Assembly: GCF_000717655.1 (NCBI RefSeq) | Contig: NZ_JNZY01000002.1 | Coordinates: 310,001-374,000 of the forward strand | Direction of reading: 5' to 3' | Source of the DNA: Streptomyces katrae | Lineage (GTDB): Bacteria; Actinomycetota; Actinomycetes; Streptomycetales; Streptomycetaceae | DNA: 64,000 bases | In this document: piece after piece, positions 31,196 through 41,891 of the stretch | Layout: each line of letters opens with the position of its first letter | Numbering within the stretch: position 1 is the first letter of the stretch | Position numbers and translations under genes: made by a program | The notes under the pieces: generated by a model | Seen by the model: the letters and a program-made list of their open reading frames with translations, nothing else | What the model was told of the DNA's origin: nothing | Databases searched by the model: none

Positions 31196-33112
31196 CTACA
31201 GCCCCTTGGTCCGCAGGACGATCGTGCTGCCCTCGGGGGCGTTCTGGCCGCCCGGCACCGACTGGGCGTCCACCGTGTTGCTGAAGGACAGGAACGGCCG
31301 CTCCACCTTCACCTTGAAACCGGCCGCCTCCAGCGTCCTGCGGGCCACGTCCGCCTCCTGGCCGGTCACGTTCGGCACCGGGATCTGCCGCGGGCCCTTG
31401 GACACGGTGAGCGTCACCGTGTCACCCGTCGCGGCCTGCGCTCCGGCGCCGATCGACTGGTTGGCGACCGTACCGGCCGGGAACGGCGAATTGACCTGGT
31501 CCGCGGCCGTCTCGACCTTGAGGCCGGCGTCCTGGAGGGCGGCCCGCGCCTGGTCGAGGGGGCGTCCGGCCACGTTCGGCACCTGCACCGGCCGGCCCTT
31601 GCTGACCACGATCGCGACCGCCGTGTCGGGCGACCGCTTCTGCCCGCCCGTCGGATCGGTGGAGATCACCGATCCCTGGGCGACGTCCTGGCTGAACGCC
31701 TGCGTGACCAGGCCGGGAGCCAGACCGCTCTTGGCCAGCTCGGCCTTCGCGTCGTCCAGTGGCCTGCCCTTCACATCCGGGACGACGACGACCTCCGGGC
31801 CGCGCGAGATCGTCAGCACCACCGCGCCGTTGCCGCGGATGCGCTTGCCGCCCGAGGGGTCGGAGTTCATCACGGTCCCGCGGTCGAACGCGTCGCTGAA
31901 CTTCCGGTCGATCCGCTTCACGCCGAGGCCGGCCTCGGACAGCTCGGACTTGGCCTGCGCCTCGCTCTTCCCGAGCAGGTTGGGGACCTTCGTGAACTGG
32001 CCGGCGTTGATGTACCACACCCCGGTGCCCAGACCGAGCGCGATCAGCACCCCGGCGATCACGAGCAGCGTGCCGCGCCGCGGCCTGCGCGGGGCCGGAG
32101 GCGCGACTCGGGCCGGTGCGGGCTCGGGGCGGTCCGGGAGCTCCAGCCGGGACGTGAGGTTCACGGACGGCTGCGCCGCGACGGGCCGCGGGATCACACT
32201 GGTGCGGTCCTCGGTGGCGCTGCGCGCCTCGGCACGCGCCTGCGGCGGCACGGCGTCCAGCTCGGTGTCACCGAGCAGCGCGCGGGCGTCGAGGGCCAGC
32301 CCGAGCAGGGCGGCGGCGTCGGAGGGGCGCAGCTCCGGATCGCGGGCGGCGGCGTACGCGACGAGCTGGTCCAGGACGCCCGGCAGCCCCGGGACGGCGG
32401 CCGACGGCGGCGGCACGTCCTCGTGCAGGTGCTGGTAGAGCACCTGGGCGGCGGTGCCGCCGGAGTGCGGCTTGGAGCCGGTGAGCATCTCGTACAGGAC
32501 GACACCGCAGGCGTAGACGTCCACGCGGGTGTCGCCGCTCCCGCTCTCGATCTGCTCGGGGGCGAGGTAGGAGACGGTGCCGAGGACGGAGCCGGTGGTG
32601 CTGGTGACCGAGTCGACGGACCGGACCAGCCCGAAGTCCGCCACCTTGACCCGGCCGTCGTCGCCGATCAGGACGTTCTCGGGCTTCATGTCGCGGTGCA
32701 CGAACCCGGCCCGGTGGGCGGCGCCGAGCGCGGCGAGGACGGGCTCGAGGATGTCGAGGGCGGCCCGGGGCTGGAGCGCGCCGCGCTCGCGGAGCACGTC
32801 GCGCAGCGTGCAGCCGGAGACGTACTCCATGGCGAGGTACGTGTACGGCCCGTCGGTGCCCTGGTCGAAGACGGCGACGACGTTGGGGTGCGCGAGGCGG
32901 GCCACGGACTTGGCCTCGCGGATGAACCGGTCGACGAAGCCGCCGTCGGCGGCGAGCGCCGGGTGCATCACCTTCAGCGCGAGCACGCGGTCGAGGCGGG
33001 TGTCGACGGCCCGGTAGACCGTCGCCATGCCGCCGGCCGCGATGCGGGCGTCGACGCGGTAGCGGCCGTCGAGTGTCTGCCCGACGAGGGGGTCATCCAG
33101 GGTCGTATCCAC
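31196..33112 (-). CDS. pkaF: Serine/threonine protein kinase with four PASTA domains (PknB/PkaF-like)
   Basis: This 638-residue kinase spans the membrane once. The cytoplasmic kinase domain (about 15-285) has the glycine loop IAAGGMATVY, the Lys in LALKVM, HRDMKPENV and ADFGLV. After a proline-rich juxtamembrane region comes the helix TLLVIAGVLIALGLGTGVWYI. The outside part (about 375-638) contains four PASTA repeats (starting VPNLLGKS, VPDVKGRP, VPNVAGRP, VPNVTGQE), which bind muropeptides or lipid II in related proteins. It thus links cell-wall state to phosphorylation. GTG 33112 lies 6 nt after TAGAAT, suggesting a leaderless mRNA. S. coelicolor PkaF is the probable orthologue. Confidence 0.9.
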   Translation of the reverse strand: MDTTLDDPLVGQTLDGRYRVDARIAAGGMATVYRAVDTRLDRVLALKVMHPALAADGGFVDRFIREAKSVARLAHPNVVAVFDQGTDGPYTYLAMEYVSGCTLRDVLRERGALQPRAALDILEPVLAALGAAHRAGFVHRDMKPENVLIGDDGRVKVADFGLVRSVDSVTSTTGSVLGTVSYLAPEQIESGSGDTRVDVYACGVVLYEMLTGSKPHSGGTAAQVLYQHLHEDVPPPSAAVPGLPGVLDQLVAYAAARDPELRPSDAAALLGLALDARALLGDTELDAVPPQARAEARSATEDRTSVIPRPVAAQPSVNLTSRLELPDRPEPAPARVAPPAPRRPRRGTLLVIAGVLIALGLGTGVWYINAGQFTKVPNLLGKSEAQAKSELSEAGLGVKRIDRKFSDAFDRGTVMNSDPSGGKRIRGNGAVVLTISRGPEVVVVPDVKGRPLDDAKAELAKSGLAPGLVTQAFSQDVAQGSVISTDPTGGQKRSPDTAVAIVVSKGRPVQVPNVAGRPLDQARAALQDAGLKVETAADQVNSPFPAGTVANQSIGAGAQAATGDTVTLTVSKGPRQIPVPNVTGQEADVARRTLEAAGFKVKVERPFLSFSNTVDAQSVPGGQNAPEGSTIVLRTKGL

Positions 33113-33118
33113 CCGGCG

Positions 33119-33124
33119 ATTCTA
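33119..33124 (-). promoter_or_regulatory. -10 element of the leaderless pkaF promoter
   Basis: TAGAAT on the minus strand, 6 nt before GTG 33112. Near-consensus hexamer with no Shine-Dalgarno after it. Confidence 0.6.
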
Positions 33125-33179
33125 CGAGCGCGGGCCGGGGTCCCGTCCCGGGTGGTGGTTTGTTGCAGCGCAGCTGTGA

Positions 33180-33535
33180 CGTGTCTCCCTTTTCGCCGCG
33201 CCCCTCGCGCGGCTCGGCCCGGGCGGGCCTTACCGGCCCCGGCGGGCTGCACCGGACTCCGTCCGGCGTGCCCGGCCGGTGGTCCCGCTTCCCTGCCGTC
33301 CGGCACGGGGCCGGTGGCCGGGTGCCGCTGGTCCGGCCCTGCGGGGCCCGTCCCCGACCCGCCCTTCCACCGTTCCGGGGGCTCCGCCCCGGACCCCGGT
33401 CCTCACACGCCGGACGGGCTGGAATGGCTGCTGCGCGGCAAGATCCAGCCCCGCCGGCGCCCGGACCGGGGTCCGGGCAGAGCCCGGGAAACGGAGAAAG
33501 GGCGGGGCGGGGAGAGGGCCCCGCGCAGCGGAGCG
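33180..33535. repeat. GC-rich intergenic region built of interspersed repeats
   Basis: The roughly 420 bp between thiG and pkaF hold no gene. They contain GCCCTTCCACCGTTCC followed by GGGGGCTCCGCCCCGG (33362-33393), also found at about 56427-56457. They also contain AGGGCGGGGCGGGGAGAGGG with CCCCGCGCAGCGGA (33497-33536), also found near 24786-24817, and CCAGCCCCGCCGGCG. The hairpin GGGGGCTCCGCCCC may terminate thiG transcription. Confidence 0.65.
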
Positions 33536-35702
<2,167 letters not shown>

Positions 35703-35712
35703 GGGCGTCCAG

Positions 35713-35805
35713 CCCCTCCCTTCGCCGGCATGACCCGGATCAGGTTCGTACGGTCGGAGGCCGTCCAGCCTCCCTCTCAGCCCGGTACGCCCGGACTCCC
35801 GCGAT
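35713..35805 (-). promoter_or_regulatory. TPP riboswitch (THI element)
   Basis: On the minus strand the leader contains GGGCTGAGAGGGAG and ACCTGATCCGGGTCATGCCG followed by GCGAAGGGAGG, the two conserved internal-loop parts of the thiamine pyrophosphate aptamer. A variable P3 stem lies between them. The GGGAGG end lies directly upstream of thiO, so TPP binding probably hides the ribosome binding site. Closely spaced to the start codon, it fits translational control. Confidence 0.95.
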
Positions 35806-35818
35806 AGGTACGACGGCC

Positions 35819-35824
35819 AGACTA
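35819..35824 (-). promoter_or_regulatory. -10 element for the thiO-thiS-thiG operon
   Basis: TAGTCT on the minus strand, about 14 nt before the riboswitch begins. It gives a transcript that starts just ahead of the aptamer. Confidence 0.5.
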
Positions 35825-35902
35825 ACCCCGGCGCCGGGGCCGGGTAAGGCTGCCTCCCCGGCCGTTCCCCCGGCCGCTGTTCCTGACGAGGTGTCAGATC
35901 GC

Positions 35903-35908
35903 TAGGCT
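35903..35908 (+). promoter_or_regulatory. -10 element of a leaderless promoter
   Basis: TAGGCT, 7 nt before GTG 35916; no Shine-Dalgarno sequence. Confidence 0.5.
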
Positions 35909-35915
35909 GGGCGGT

Positions 35916-37136
35916 GTGAGCGAGCAGACGGAACAGACACAGAGCGGCGTCGTCATCGTCGGCGCCGGAATGGCGGGGGTGCAGACCGCGGTCGCGCTGC
36001 GGGAGCAGGGGTGGAGCGGCCCCCTGACCCTGCTGGGCGCCGAGCCCCACCAGCCCTACGACCGGCCCCCGCTGTCCAAGGCGGTGCTGCTCGGCAAGGC
36101 CGAGGACTCCGCCTTCGACGTGGACTTCGAGGGGCTGGGCATCGAGCTCCGGCTCGGGGTGGAGGTCACCGGGCTGCGGGCCGCCGAGCGCGAGCTGGAC
36201 ACCGAGGCGGGTCCGGTCCCCTACGAGGTGCTCGTACTGGCGACCGGCGCCGAACCGCTGACCCTGCCCGGGTCCGAGGGCGTCCCGGGCGTGCACCTGC
36301 TGCGCACCCTGGACGACGCGGCCCGGCTGCGCCCGGTGCTGGCCCGGGCGCCGGCGATCGTGGTCGTCGGGGCCGGCTGGATCGGCGCCGAGTTCGCCAC
36401 GGCGGCGCGCGAGGCGGGCTGCGCGGTGACCGTGGTCGAGGCGGCGGACCGGGTGCTGGCCGGGGCGCTGCCGGCGGAGGTCGCGGCCCCCATGGCCCGT
36501 TGGTACGAGGAGGCCGGGGCCGCCCTGCTGACCGGCGCGAAGGTGGCCTCGGTGGAGTCCGGGCGGGTCCTGCTCGCGGACGGCCGGGAGCTGCCGGCGG
36601 GCGCGGTGGTCGTGGGCATCGGGGCCCGGCCGGCGACCCGGTGGCTGGCGGAATCGGGGGTGGCGCTCGGCCCGGACGGCTCGGTCACCGCGGACGAGTA
36701 CCTGCGGACCTCCCTGCCCGGGGTGTACGCGGTCGGCGACTGCGCGTCGTTCCCGTCGGGGCGCTACGGGGCGCGGCTGCTGGTGCACCACTGGGACAAC
36801 GCCCTGCAGGGGCCGCGCGTGGTCGCGGCGAACATCGTGGCGGCGGCTCCGGTGCAGGTCTACGACCCGGTGCCGTACTTCTGGTCGGAGCAGTTCGGGC
36901 GCTTCGTGCAGTACGCGGGGCACCACGCGGGGGCGGACGAGCTCATGTGGCGCGGGGACCCCGCCGAGGCGGCGTGGTCGGTGTGCTGGCTCCGGGCCGG
37001 AGCGCTGGTCGCGGTCCTGGCGGTGGGCCGGCCCCGGGACCTGGCGCAGGGCCGGAAGCTGATCGAGACGGGCGCCCCCGTGGACCCCGCCAAGGTCTCC
37101 GACCCCGCGACCCCGCTGAAATCGGCGCTGGTCTAG
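35916..37136 (+). CDS. FAD-dependent ferredoxin-reductase-like oxidoreductase
   Basis: This 406-residue flavoprotein has two dinucleotide-binding folds: FAD motif VVIVGAGMAGVQTAVALREQG near the N-terminus and NAD(P)H motif IVVVGAGWIGAEFATAAREAG near residue 145. These are followed by GVYAVGDCASF and a C-terminal reductase domain (PYFWSEQFG). This is the layout of reductases that pass electrons to [2Fe-2S] ferredoxins of Rieske oxygenases or P450s. No ferredoxin or oxygenase gene is adjacent, so its partner is unknown. It is divergent from the thiO operon. Confidence 0.9.
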   Translation: MSEQTEQTQSGVVIVGAGMAGVQTAVALREQGWSGPLTLLGAEPHQPYDRPPLSKAVLLGKAEDSAFDVDFEGLGIELRLGVEVTGLRAAERELDTEAGPVPYEVLVLATGAEPLTLPGSEGVPGVHLLRTLDDAARLRPVLARAPAIVVVGAGWIGAEFATAAREAGCAVTVVEAADRVLAGALPAEVAAPMARWYEEAGAALLTGAKVASVESGRVLLADGRELPAGAVVVGIGARPATRWLAESGVALGPDGSVTADEYLRTSLPGVYAVGDCASFPSGRYGARLLVHHWDNALQGPRVVAANIVAAAPVQVYDPVPYFWSEQFGRFVQYAGHHAGADELMWRGDPAEAAWSVCWLRAGALVAVLAVGRPRDLAQGRKLIETGAPVDPAKVSDPATPLKSALV

Positions 37137-37215
37137 GAGGTGCGGAGGGGGCCCGCAGGCCCGGACGGGTCGGCTCGGGTACCGGGTGTCGGTCCGAGGT
37201 GGCAGGCTTGTGCTC

Positions 37216-37581
37216 GTGACCGAGATTGACGCAAAGATCGATGCCCTTGTCCCCGCCTGGCTGTACCTCCCCGACATCGCGGAGATGCTCGACATCGAAG
37301 TGACCCGGGTCCGCCAGCTGGTCAAGGAAGGTCAGCTGATCGCCGTACGCCGCGGTGAGAACCGCGCGCTGCAGGTGCCCGCCGCCTTCATCGACGGCGA
37401 CAAGACCGTCAAGGGCCTCGCGGGCCTGCTGACCGTGCTCCGCGACGACGGCTTCTCCGACGAGGAGATGCTGGAGTGGCTCTTCACCGCCGACCCGACC
37501 CTGCCCGGCACCCCCGTCCAGGCGCTGAGCGAGAATCGCGGCACGGAGGTGAAGCGCCGCGCTCAGGCGCTCGCCCTCTGA
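37216..37581 (+). CDS. Rv2175c-type DNA-binding protein
   Basis: This 121-residue protein has a winged helix-turn-helix near the N-terminus (WLYLPDIAEMLDIEVTRVRQLVKEGQ) and the C-terminal Rv2175c domain (FIDGDKTVKGLAGLLTVLRDDGFSDEEMLEWLF). Mycobacterial Rv2175c is a DNA-binding substrate of the Ser/Thr kinase PknL; whether this protein is phosphorylated is unknown. GTG 37216 gives the conserved length; upstream in-frame starts add a basic stretch not seen in the family. A repeat and hairpin follow it. Confidence 0.85.
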   Translation: MTEIDAKIDALVPAWLYLPDIAEMLDIEVTRVRQLVKEGQLIAVRRGENRALQVPAAFIDGDKTVKGLAGLLTVLRDDGFSDEEMLEWLFTADPTLPGTPVQALSENRGTEVKRRAQALAL

Positions 37582-37678
37582 ACCGAGCGACCCGAGCGAC
37601 CCGAGCGACCCGAGCGGCCCGGTGATCCGAGCCGCCTGATCCATCCGCGGTGCACGGGCCCTGGACGGCCCGTGCACC
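37582..37678 (+). terminator. Tandem 9-mer repeat and 12-bp stem-loop
   Basis: ACCCGAGCG is repeated three times plus a partial copy (37582-37616). Then GGTGCACGGGCC (37649-37660), loop CTGGAC, and GGCCCGTGCACC (37667-37678) make a perfect stem. The hairpin probably terminates the Rv2175c-like gene before thiE. Confidence 0.65.
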
Positions 37679-37700
37679 GCTTCCACCCCGGGGGGTACCC

Positions 37701-38351
37701 ATGTCCGCGAACGCCCAGCTGTCCGATGCCCGGCTCTACCTGTGCACGGACGCCCGCAAGCGGCAGGGGGACCTCCCCGAGTTCCTCGACGCGGTCCTGG
37801 CCGGGGGCGTGGACATCGTCCAGCTCCGGGACAAGGGCATGGAGGCGGGCGAGGAGCTCGAGCACCTCCAGGTCTTCGCCGAGGCCGCCCGCCGGCACGG
37901 CAGGCTCCTCGCGGTGAACGACCGCGCCGACGTCGCCCACGCCATCGGCTCCGACGTCCTGCACCTGGGCCAGGGCGACATCCCGGTGCCCGCCGCCCGT
38001 GCGATCCTCGGCGACGGGTTGGTCGTCGGCCGGTCCTGCCACGCCGAGTCCGAGGTCGACGCCGCCGTCGCCGAGCCGGGCGTGGACTACTTCTGCACCG
38101 GCCCCTGCTGGCCCACCCCCACCAAGCCCGGCCGGTACGCCCCCGGCCTCGGGCTGGTCCGGTACGCGGCTTCGCTGGCGCAGCCCCGCCCCTGGTTCGC
38201 CATCGGCGGCATCGACGCGGGCAATCTCGACGAGGTCCTCGACGCCGGAGCCACCCGCATCGTGGTCGTCCGCGCCCTGACCGAAGCCTCCGACCCGGGT
38301 GCGGCCGCCGCCGACCTGGCCAAGCGGGTCCGGGAGCGCGTTTCCGCCTAA
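37701..38351 (+). CDS. thiE: Thiamine-phosphate synthase
   Basis: This 216-residue TIM-barrel enzyme joins the pyrimidine and thiazole phosphates into thiamine phosphate. Family signatures are present: [50 protein letters not shown] and [13 protein letters not shown] 37701 follows a GGGGGG-type ribosome site. No TPP aptamer was seen in front of it, so unlike thiO it seems not to be riboswitch-controlled here. It lies about 2 kb from the thiO operon on the other strand. Confidence 0.95.
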   Translation: MSANAQLSDARLYLCTDARKRQGDLPEFLDAVLAGGVDIVQLRDKGMEAGEELEHLQVFAEAARRHGRLLAVNDRADVAHAIGSDVLHLGQGDIPVPAARAILGDGLVVGRSCHAESEVDAAVAEPGVDYFCTGPCWPTPTKPGRYAPGLGLVRYAASLAQPRPWFAIGGIDAGNLDEVLDAGATRIVVVRALTEASDPGAAAADLAKRVRERVSA

Positions 38352-38373
38352 GCCGTCGCAGGACCCCCGTGCA

Positions 38374-38406
38374 GGTGTCCAAAAACATGTCCAAAAGGCG
38401 GACACC
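38374..38406. promoter_or_regulatory. AT-rich inverted repeat before metF
   Basis: GGTGTCC (38374-38380) and GGACACC (38400-38406) flank AAAAACATGTCCAAAAGGC. ATGTCCAAAA partly repeats GTGTCCAAAA, and ACATGT is itself palindromic. It is one of the few A-rich patches in the window and ends 26 bp before the metF -10, so it could be an operator. Confidence 0.4.
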
Positions 38407-38431
38407 GCTTCGGTGACCGCGAACGCGCGTC

Positions 38432-38437
38432 TAACCT
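38432..38437 (+). promoter_or_regulatory. -10 element of the leaderless metF promoter
   Basis: TAACCT, 6 nt before ATG 38444; no Shine-Dalgarno sequence. Confidence 0.55.
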
Positions 38438-38443
38438 GCCCGT

Positions 38444-39361
38444 ATGGCCCTTGGTACCGCTTCCACCCGTACGGACCGTGCACGCACGGTCCGTGACCTG
38501 CTGGCGGGCGGGAGCCCGTCGTACTCCTTCGAGTTCTGGGCCCCCAAGACGGAGAAGGGCGAGCGCAACCTCTGGAACGCGCTGCGCCGGATCGAGGCGG
38601 TGGGCCCGAGCTTCGTCTCCGTGACCTACGGGGCCGGCGGCTCCACCCGCGGCGGCACCGTCAAGGCCACCCAGCAGATCGCCGCCGACACCACCCTGAC
38701 CCCCGTCGCGCACCTCACCGCGGTCGACCACTCCATCGCCGAGCTGCGCAATGTCATCGGCCAGTTCGCCGACGCCGGCATCCGCAACATGCTCGCGGTG
38801 CGCGGAGACCCGCCGGGCGACCCGATGGGCCCGTGGCTGGCGCACCCCGAGGGCGTGCACTACGCGGCCGACCTCGTCCGACTGCTCAAGGAGTCCGGGG
38901 ACTTCTGCGTGGGCGTCGCGGCCTTCCCCGAGATGCACCCGCGTTCGGAGGACTGGGACACGGACATCCGTCACTTCGTGGACAAGTGCCGCGCCGGTGC
39001 CGACTATGCAATCACCCAGATGTTCTTCGATCCGGAGAATTATCTGCGGCTGCGCGACAGCGCCGGGAAGGCGGGCTGCGAGACCCCGATCATCCCCGAG
39101 GTCATGCCTGTTGTGGGGATCAAGCAGCTCGACCGGTTGCCACAACTCAGCAACGCAGTCTTCCCCGCAGCCGTGAAAGAGCGCATGCTCGCCGTCAAGG
39201 ACGATCCAGCCGCTGTACGCTCCATTGGGATCGAGTTCGCCACGGAGTTCTGCGCGCGGCTGCTGTCCGAGGGTGTCCCGGGGCTGCACTTCATCACGCT
39301 GAACAATTCCACGGCGACTCTCGAGATCTACGAGAACCTGGGCCTGCACCAGCGGGCCTGA
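38444..39361 (+). CDS. metF: Methylenetetrahydrofolate reductase
   Basis: This 305-residue flavoenzyme reduces methylene-THF to methyl-THF for methionine synthesis. The TIM-barrel motifs are present: [13 protein letters not shown] (catalytic Glu), [31 protein letters not shown] and [11 protein letters not shown]. Length is typical of bacterial MetF. The start is fixed by the leaderless spacing. An inverted repeat lies upstream. It follows thiE on the same strand but probably has its own promoter. Confidence 0.95.
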   Translation: MALGTASTRTDRARTVRDLLAGGSPSYSFEFWAPKTEKGERNLWNALRRIEAVGPSFVSVTYGAGGSTRGGTVKATQQIAADTTLTPVAHLTAVDHSIAELRNVIGQFADAGIRNMLAVRGDPPGDPMGPWLAHPEGVHYAADLVRLLKESGDFCVGVAAFPEMHPRSEDWDTDIRHFVDKCRAGADYAITQMFFDPENYLRLRDSAGKAGCETPIIPEVMPVVGIKQLDRLPQLSNAVFPAAVKERMLAVKDDPAAVRSIGIEFATEFCARLLSEGVPGLHFITLNNSTATLEIYENLGLHQRA

Positions 39362-39414
39362 TCGGCCGGCCCCCTTGTTCCTGGGCGGGGCGGCCGTACC
39401 GAGAGGTGCCACGC

Positions 39415-40371
39415 ATGGGAATGACGGTCCTCTACATCGCGTTCGGTTTCGTCGCGCTGTGGCTGCTTGCCGAGGTCCTGATGCAGTACAAGGCCCGGCT
39501 GCGCTGGCGCCTGCTCGCGTTCGCCGGGTTCCTCGGTGTGGTCGCCGGGGTGGTGCTGCCCTCGGTGCTGGTCATCGGCGCCGGCGCGGCCGCGTTCGCC
39601 TTGGGCCAGACCCTGGTGACGCTCTCCTTCCGCAAGGGCTTCGAGGCCGGCTGGGCGCTGCGCCGGGGCGGTGAGCCCGTACGGCAGACCCGGCGCCGCC
39701 GGGCGGGCGGTCCGCGCCCCGAGCCCGCGCTGCAGGTGACCGGGCTGGCGTACGGGTCCGACGGGACGGACGGGGACGCCGACGGCGCCGACACGCCCGA
39801 CGCGTCCGGCAAGGAGCGGCCGGAGCCGCAGTTCCAGGCCGCGACCGAGGAGTTCTACAGCCCGGAGCCGCTGCCCGAGGACACCGGGTCGTACGGGATA
39901 CAGAGCTTCGCGCCCACCGCCGAAGCGGGGCGGACGGCGTCGTTCGCCCCGCCGTTCTCCACGGCCGAGCAGGACGCCCACCAGTACGCGCCCTACTACG
40001 ACGCCCAGTCCTACGAGCCGCAGAGCCAGGGCGGCTACGACTACTCCACGGGCTATCCGGCCGGCGGTGAACAGCAGGTCTACGCCGCCTACTCGGACCC
40101 GTACATCGGCACCGGCGGGGCCGTCATCCCGCAACAGCCGTACGACTACACCCCGTACGCCGACTACTCCGCCGACCCGTACGCGAGCGCGGGCGGGCAG
40201 CAGCAGTACTCCATGGACACCCCGCCGGGCGGGGTGTGGGTGCCGCAGCAGCGGTCCACCGACGGGGCCGCCCACCCCTACCCGGGGGACGAGCAGCAGC
40301 CGTACCCGCAGCAACAGCCGCAGGAGTACCCGTACCAGGGCTCCGGCGAGTACGAGCAGTACCGCTACTGA
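39415..40371 (+). CDS. Membrane-anchored protein with Tyr/Gln/Pro-rich tail
   Basis: This 318-residue protein starts with two hydrophobic segments (TVLYIAFGFVALWLLAEVLM and LLAFAGFLGVVAGVVLPSVLVIG) and a conserved-looking LSFRKGFEAGWALRRGG stretch. The rest, about residues 110-318, is predicted to be disordered and rich in Tyr, Gln, Pro, Asp and Gly, ending YPYQGSGEYEQYRY. Such tails may interact with other proteins or phase-separate, and the tyrosines may be modified. No known domain was recognised in the tail. ATG 39415 follows GAGAGG. A hairpin separates it from the next, convergent gene. Confidence 0.7.
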   Translation: MGMTVLYIAFGFVALWLLAEVLMQYKARLRWRLLAFAGFLGVVAGVVLPSVLVIGAGAAAFALGQTLVTLSFRKGFEAGWALRRGGEPVRQTRRRRAGGPRPEPALQVTGLAYGSDGTDGDADGADTPDASGKERPEPQFQAATEEFYSPEPLPEDTGSYGIQSFAPTAEAGRTASFAPPFSTAEQDAHQYAPYYDAQSYEPQSQGGYDYSTGYPAGGEQQVYAAYSDPYIGTGGAVIPQQPYDYTPYADYSADPYASAGGQQQYSMDTPPGGVWVPQQRSTDGAAHPYPGDEQQPYPQQQPQEYPYQGSGEYEQYRY

Positions 40372-40413
40372 GGCCGTGAGGCCGAGGAGGCCGTGCAGCA
40401 GGGCGTGCGCCCA

Positions 40414-40439
40414 GCCCCCGGGGGTCCTTCCCCGGGGGC
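40414..40439. terminator. Bidirectional stem-loop between convergent genes
   Basis: GCCCCCGGGG (40414-40423), loop of 6, CCCCGGGGGC (40430-40439). It lies between the stop of the Tyr-rich protein gene and that of the CrtI-like gene. Confidence 0.7.
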
Positions 40440-40446
40440 GTCCGTG

Positions 40447-41859
40447 TCACCGGGAGCCGCGGAACTCCGCGCCCTCCACGATGAGTCCGGCCACCAGGGC
40501 CCCGGTCATCCCGGCGTGCGCGAGCCCGCCGCCGGGGTGCGCCCAGCCGCCCGCGAGGAACAGCCCAGGCAGCGCCGTGGTGTTGGCGGGGTAGAGCATC
40601 CGGCCGCCGGCTCCGGCGAGGGCGGGCGGCGGCACCGCGCCGCCCTGCGCGCCGGTGGCCGCCTCGATGTCCGCGGGCGTACGCGCCTGCGTCCACAGCA
40701 GCCGCTCGCGCAGCCCCGGAACGGCCCGGGCGGCCAGGTCCAGCAGCTCCTCCTCGCGGGGCGCAGAGGCGCCTCCAGGGCCGCAGACGGCGCTCACGGT
40801 GACGGCCTCGTGGTCCGCGTCGGGCCGGATCGCGGGGTCGTCGGGGCGCAGCACGGTCAGCTGGGTGCCGGGGGAGTGGACCAGGGTGCGGTGGACGGTG
40901 TCCGCGGGGCGGGCTCCGCGCAGCGCGAGCAGCAGGGTCAGCCTGCTTGCCACACCCGGCCCGCGGGCCGGGGCGCCGCCGGCCGGCAGCGGGGTCCCCA
41001 GCTGCCGCGGGTCGACCCCGCAGACCACGAGATCGGCGGCGGCCTCGGTGCCGTCGGCCAGCAGCAGCCCGGCCGCCCGGCCGTCCCGCTCCAGGACCTT
41101 CCGTACCGGTGCGTCGAGGACGAAGGCGACCTTCCGCTCCCGGCAGCGCTCGTACACGGCGGTCGCCAGCTCCCGCATCCCGCCGCGCACGTACCAGCTG
41201 CCGAAGGTCTGCTCCATGTACGGGAGCACGGCCGCCGCGGCGGGCGCGGTGGCGGGGTCGATCCCGTACGACCGCACCCGGGCGGCCAGCAGCTCGCCGA
41301 GCTCCCCGCCCAGCTCGCGCCCGGCCACCTCGGCGAGGGTCGGCGGGCGGCGGCGCAGCAGGCCGCTCTTGCGCAGCGCGGGGTACGGATCGCCGCCCAG
41401 CACCTGCCAGTCGGGACGCAGCGGCTCTTCCAGCAGGGGGCGGCGGGTGGCGTTCCAGGCGTCCCGGGCCCGGCCCAGGACGCCGTTCCAGCGCTCGCCG
41501 GCGCCCGCGCCGAAAGCCTGGTCGAGGACGGCGGCGGCGCCGCCGCGCGAGCCGCCCGGGAGGGTGAGGACTGTCCCGTCGGCCAGGACGTGCCGGACGG
41601 CCGGGTCGACCTGCACGAGCTCGACGCAGTCCTCCAGGGGCCGTTTGCCGGTCTTGACGAACAGGTCGCGGTAGACGGCGGGCAGGTGCAGCAGCCCGGG
41701 CCCGGTGTCGAAGGAGAAGCCGCCCTGCTCGTACCGGCCGACGGAGCCGCCGTAGGTGGACCCGCGCTCGTACACCGTCACCTGGTGCCCTGCCACGGCC
41801 AGCCGGGCCGCCGTAGCCATCGCGCCCATGCCGGCGCCGATCACCGCAATTCGTGCCAT
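40447..41859 (-). CDS. Phytoene-desaturase-like (CrtI family) FAD oxidoreductase
   Basis: This 470-residue flavoprotein begins RIAVIGAGMGAMATAARLAVAGHQVTVYE (FAD-binding fold) and has GGSVGRYEQGGFSFDTGPG. It ends with GLFLAGGWAHPGGGLAHAGMTGAL, the typical CrtI C-terminal FAD-contact motif. Related enzymes desaturate carotenoids, but no crtB, crtE or other carotenoid gene is nearby, so the substrate may be different. ATG 41859 lies 6 nt after TAGGGT (plus 41866-41871), a leaderless arrangement. It follows a DUF4126 gene on the same strand. Confidence 0.82.
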   Translation of the reverse strand: MARIAVIGAGMGAMATAARLAVAGHQVTVYERGSTYGGSVGRYEQGGFSFDTGPGLLHLPAVYRDLFVKTGKRPLEDCVELVQVDPAVRHVLADGTVLTLPGGSRGGAAAVLDQAFGAGAGERWNGVLGRARDAWNATRRPLLEEPLRPDWQVLGGDPYPALRKSGLLRRRPPTLAEVAGRELGGELGELLAARVRSYGIDPATAPAAAAVLPYMEQTFGSWYVRGGMRELATAVYERCRERKVAFVLDAPVRKVLERDGRAAGLLLADGTEAAADLVVCGVDPRQLGTPLPAGGAPARGPGVASRLTLLLALRGARPADTVHRTLVHSPGTQLTVLRPDDPAIRPDADHEAVTVSAVCGPGGASAPREEELLDLAARAVPGLRERLLWTQARTPADIEAATGAQGGAVPPPALAGAGGRMLYPANTTALPGLFLAGGWAHPGGGLAHAGMTGALVAGLIVEGAEFRGSR

Positions 41860-41865
41860 GCGGTG

Positions 41866-41871
41866 ACCCTA
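41866..41871 (-). promoter_or_regulatory. -10 element of a leaderless promoter
   Basis: TAGGGT on the minus strand, 6 nt before ATG 41859 of the CrtI-like gene, within the 32-bp gap after the DUF4126 stop. Confidence 0.55.
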
Positions 41872-41891
41872 TCGAGCGGGATCGCGGGAGG

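Noticed and set aside
37582..37616. CRISPR-like repeat array
   Set aside because: Only 9-bp units directly abutting each other, with no spacers and no cas genes.
37582..37700. TPP riboswitch before thiE
   Set aside because: No CTGAGAGG or ACCTGAT-type blocks; only a tandem repeat and a terminator-like hairpin are present.
40447..41859. Carotenoid biosynthesis cluster
   Set aside because: Only one CrtI-like gene is present; neighbours are small membrane proteins and metF, with no crtB, crtE or crtY.
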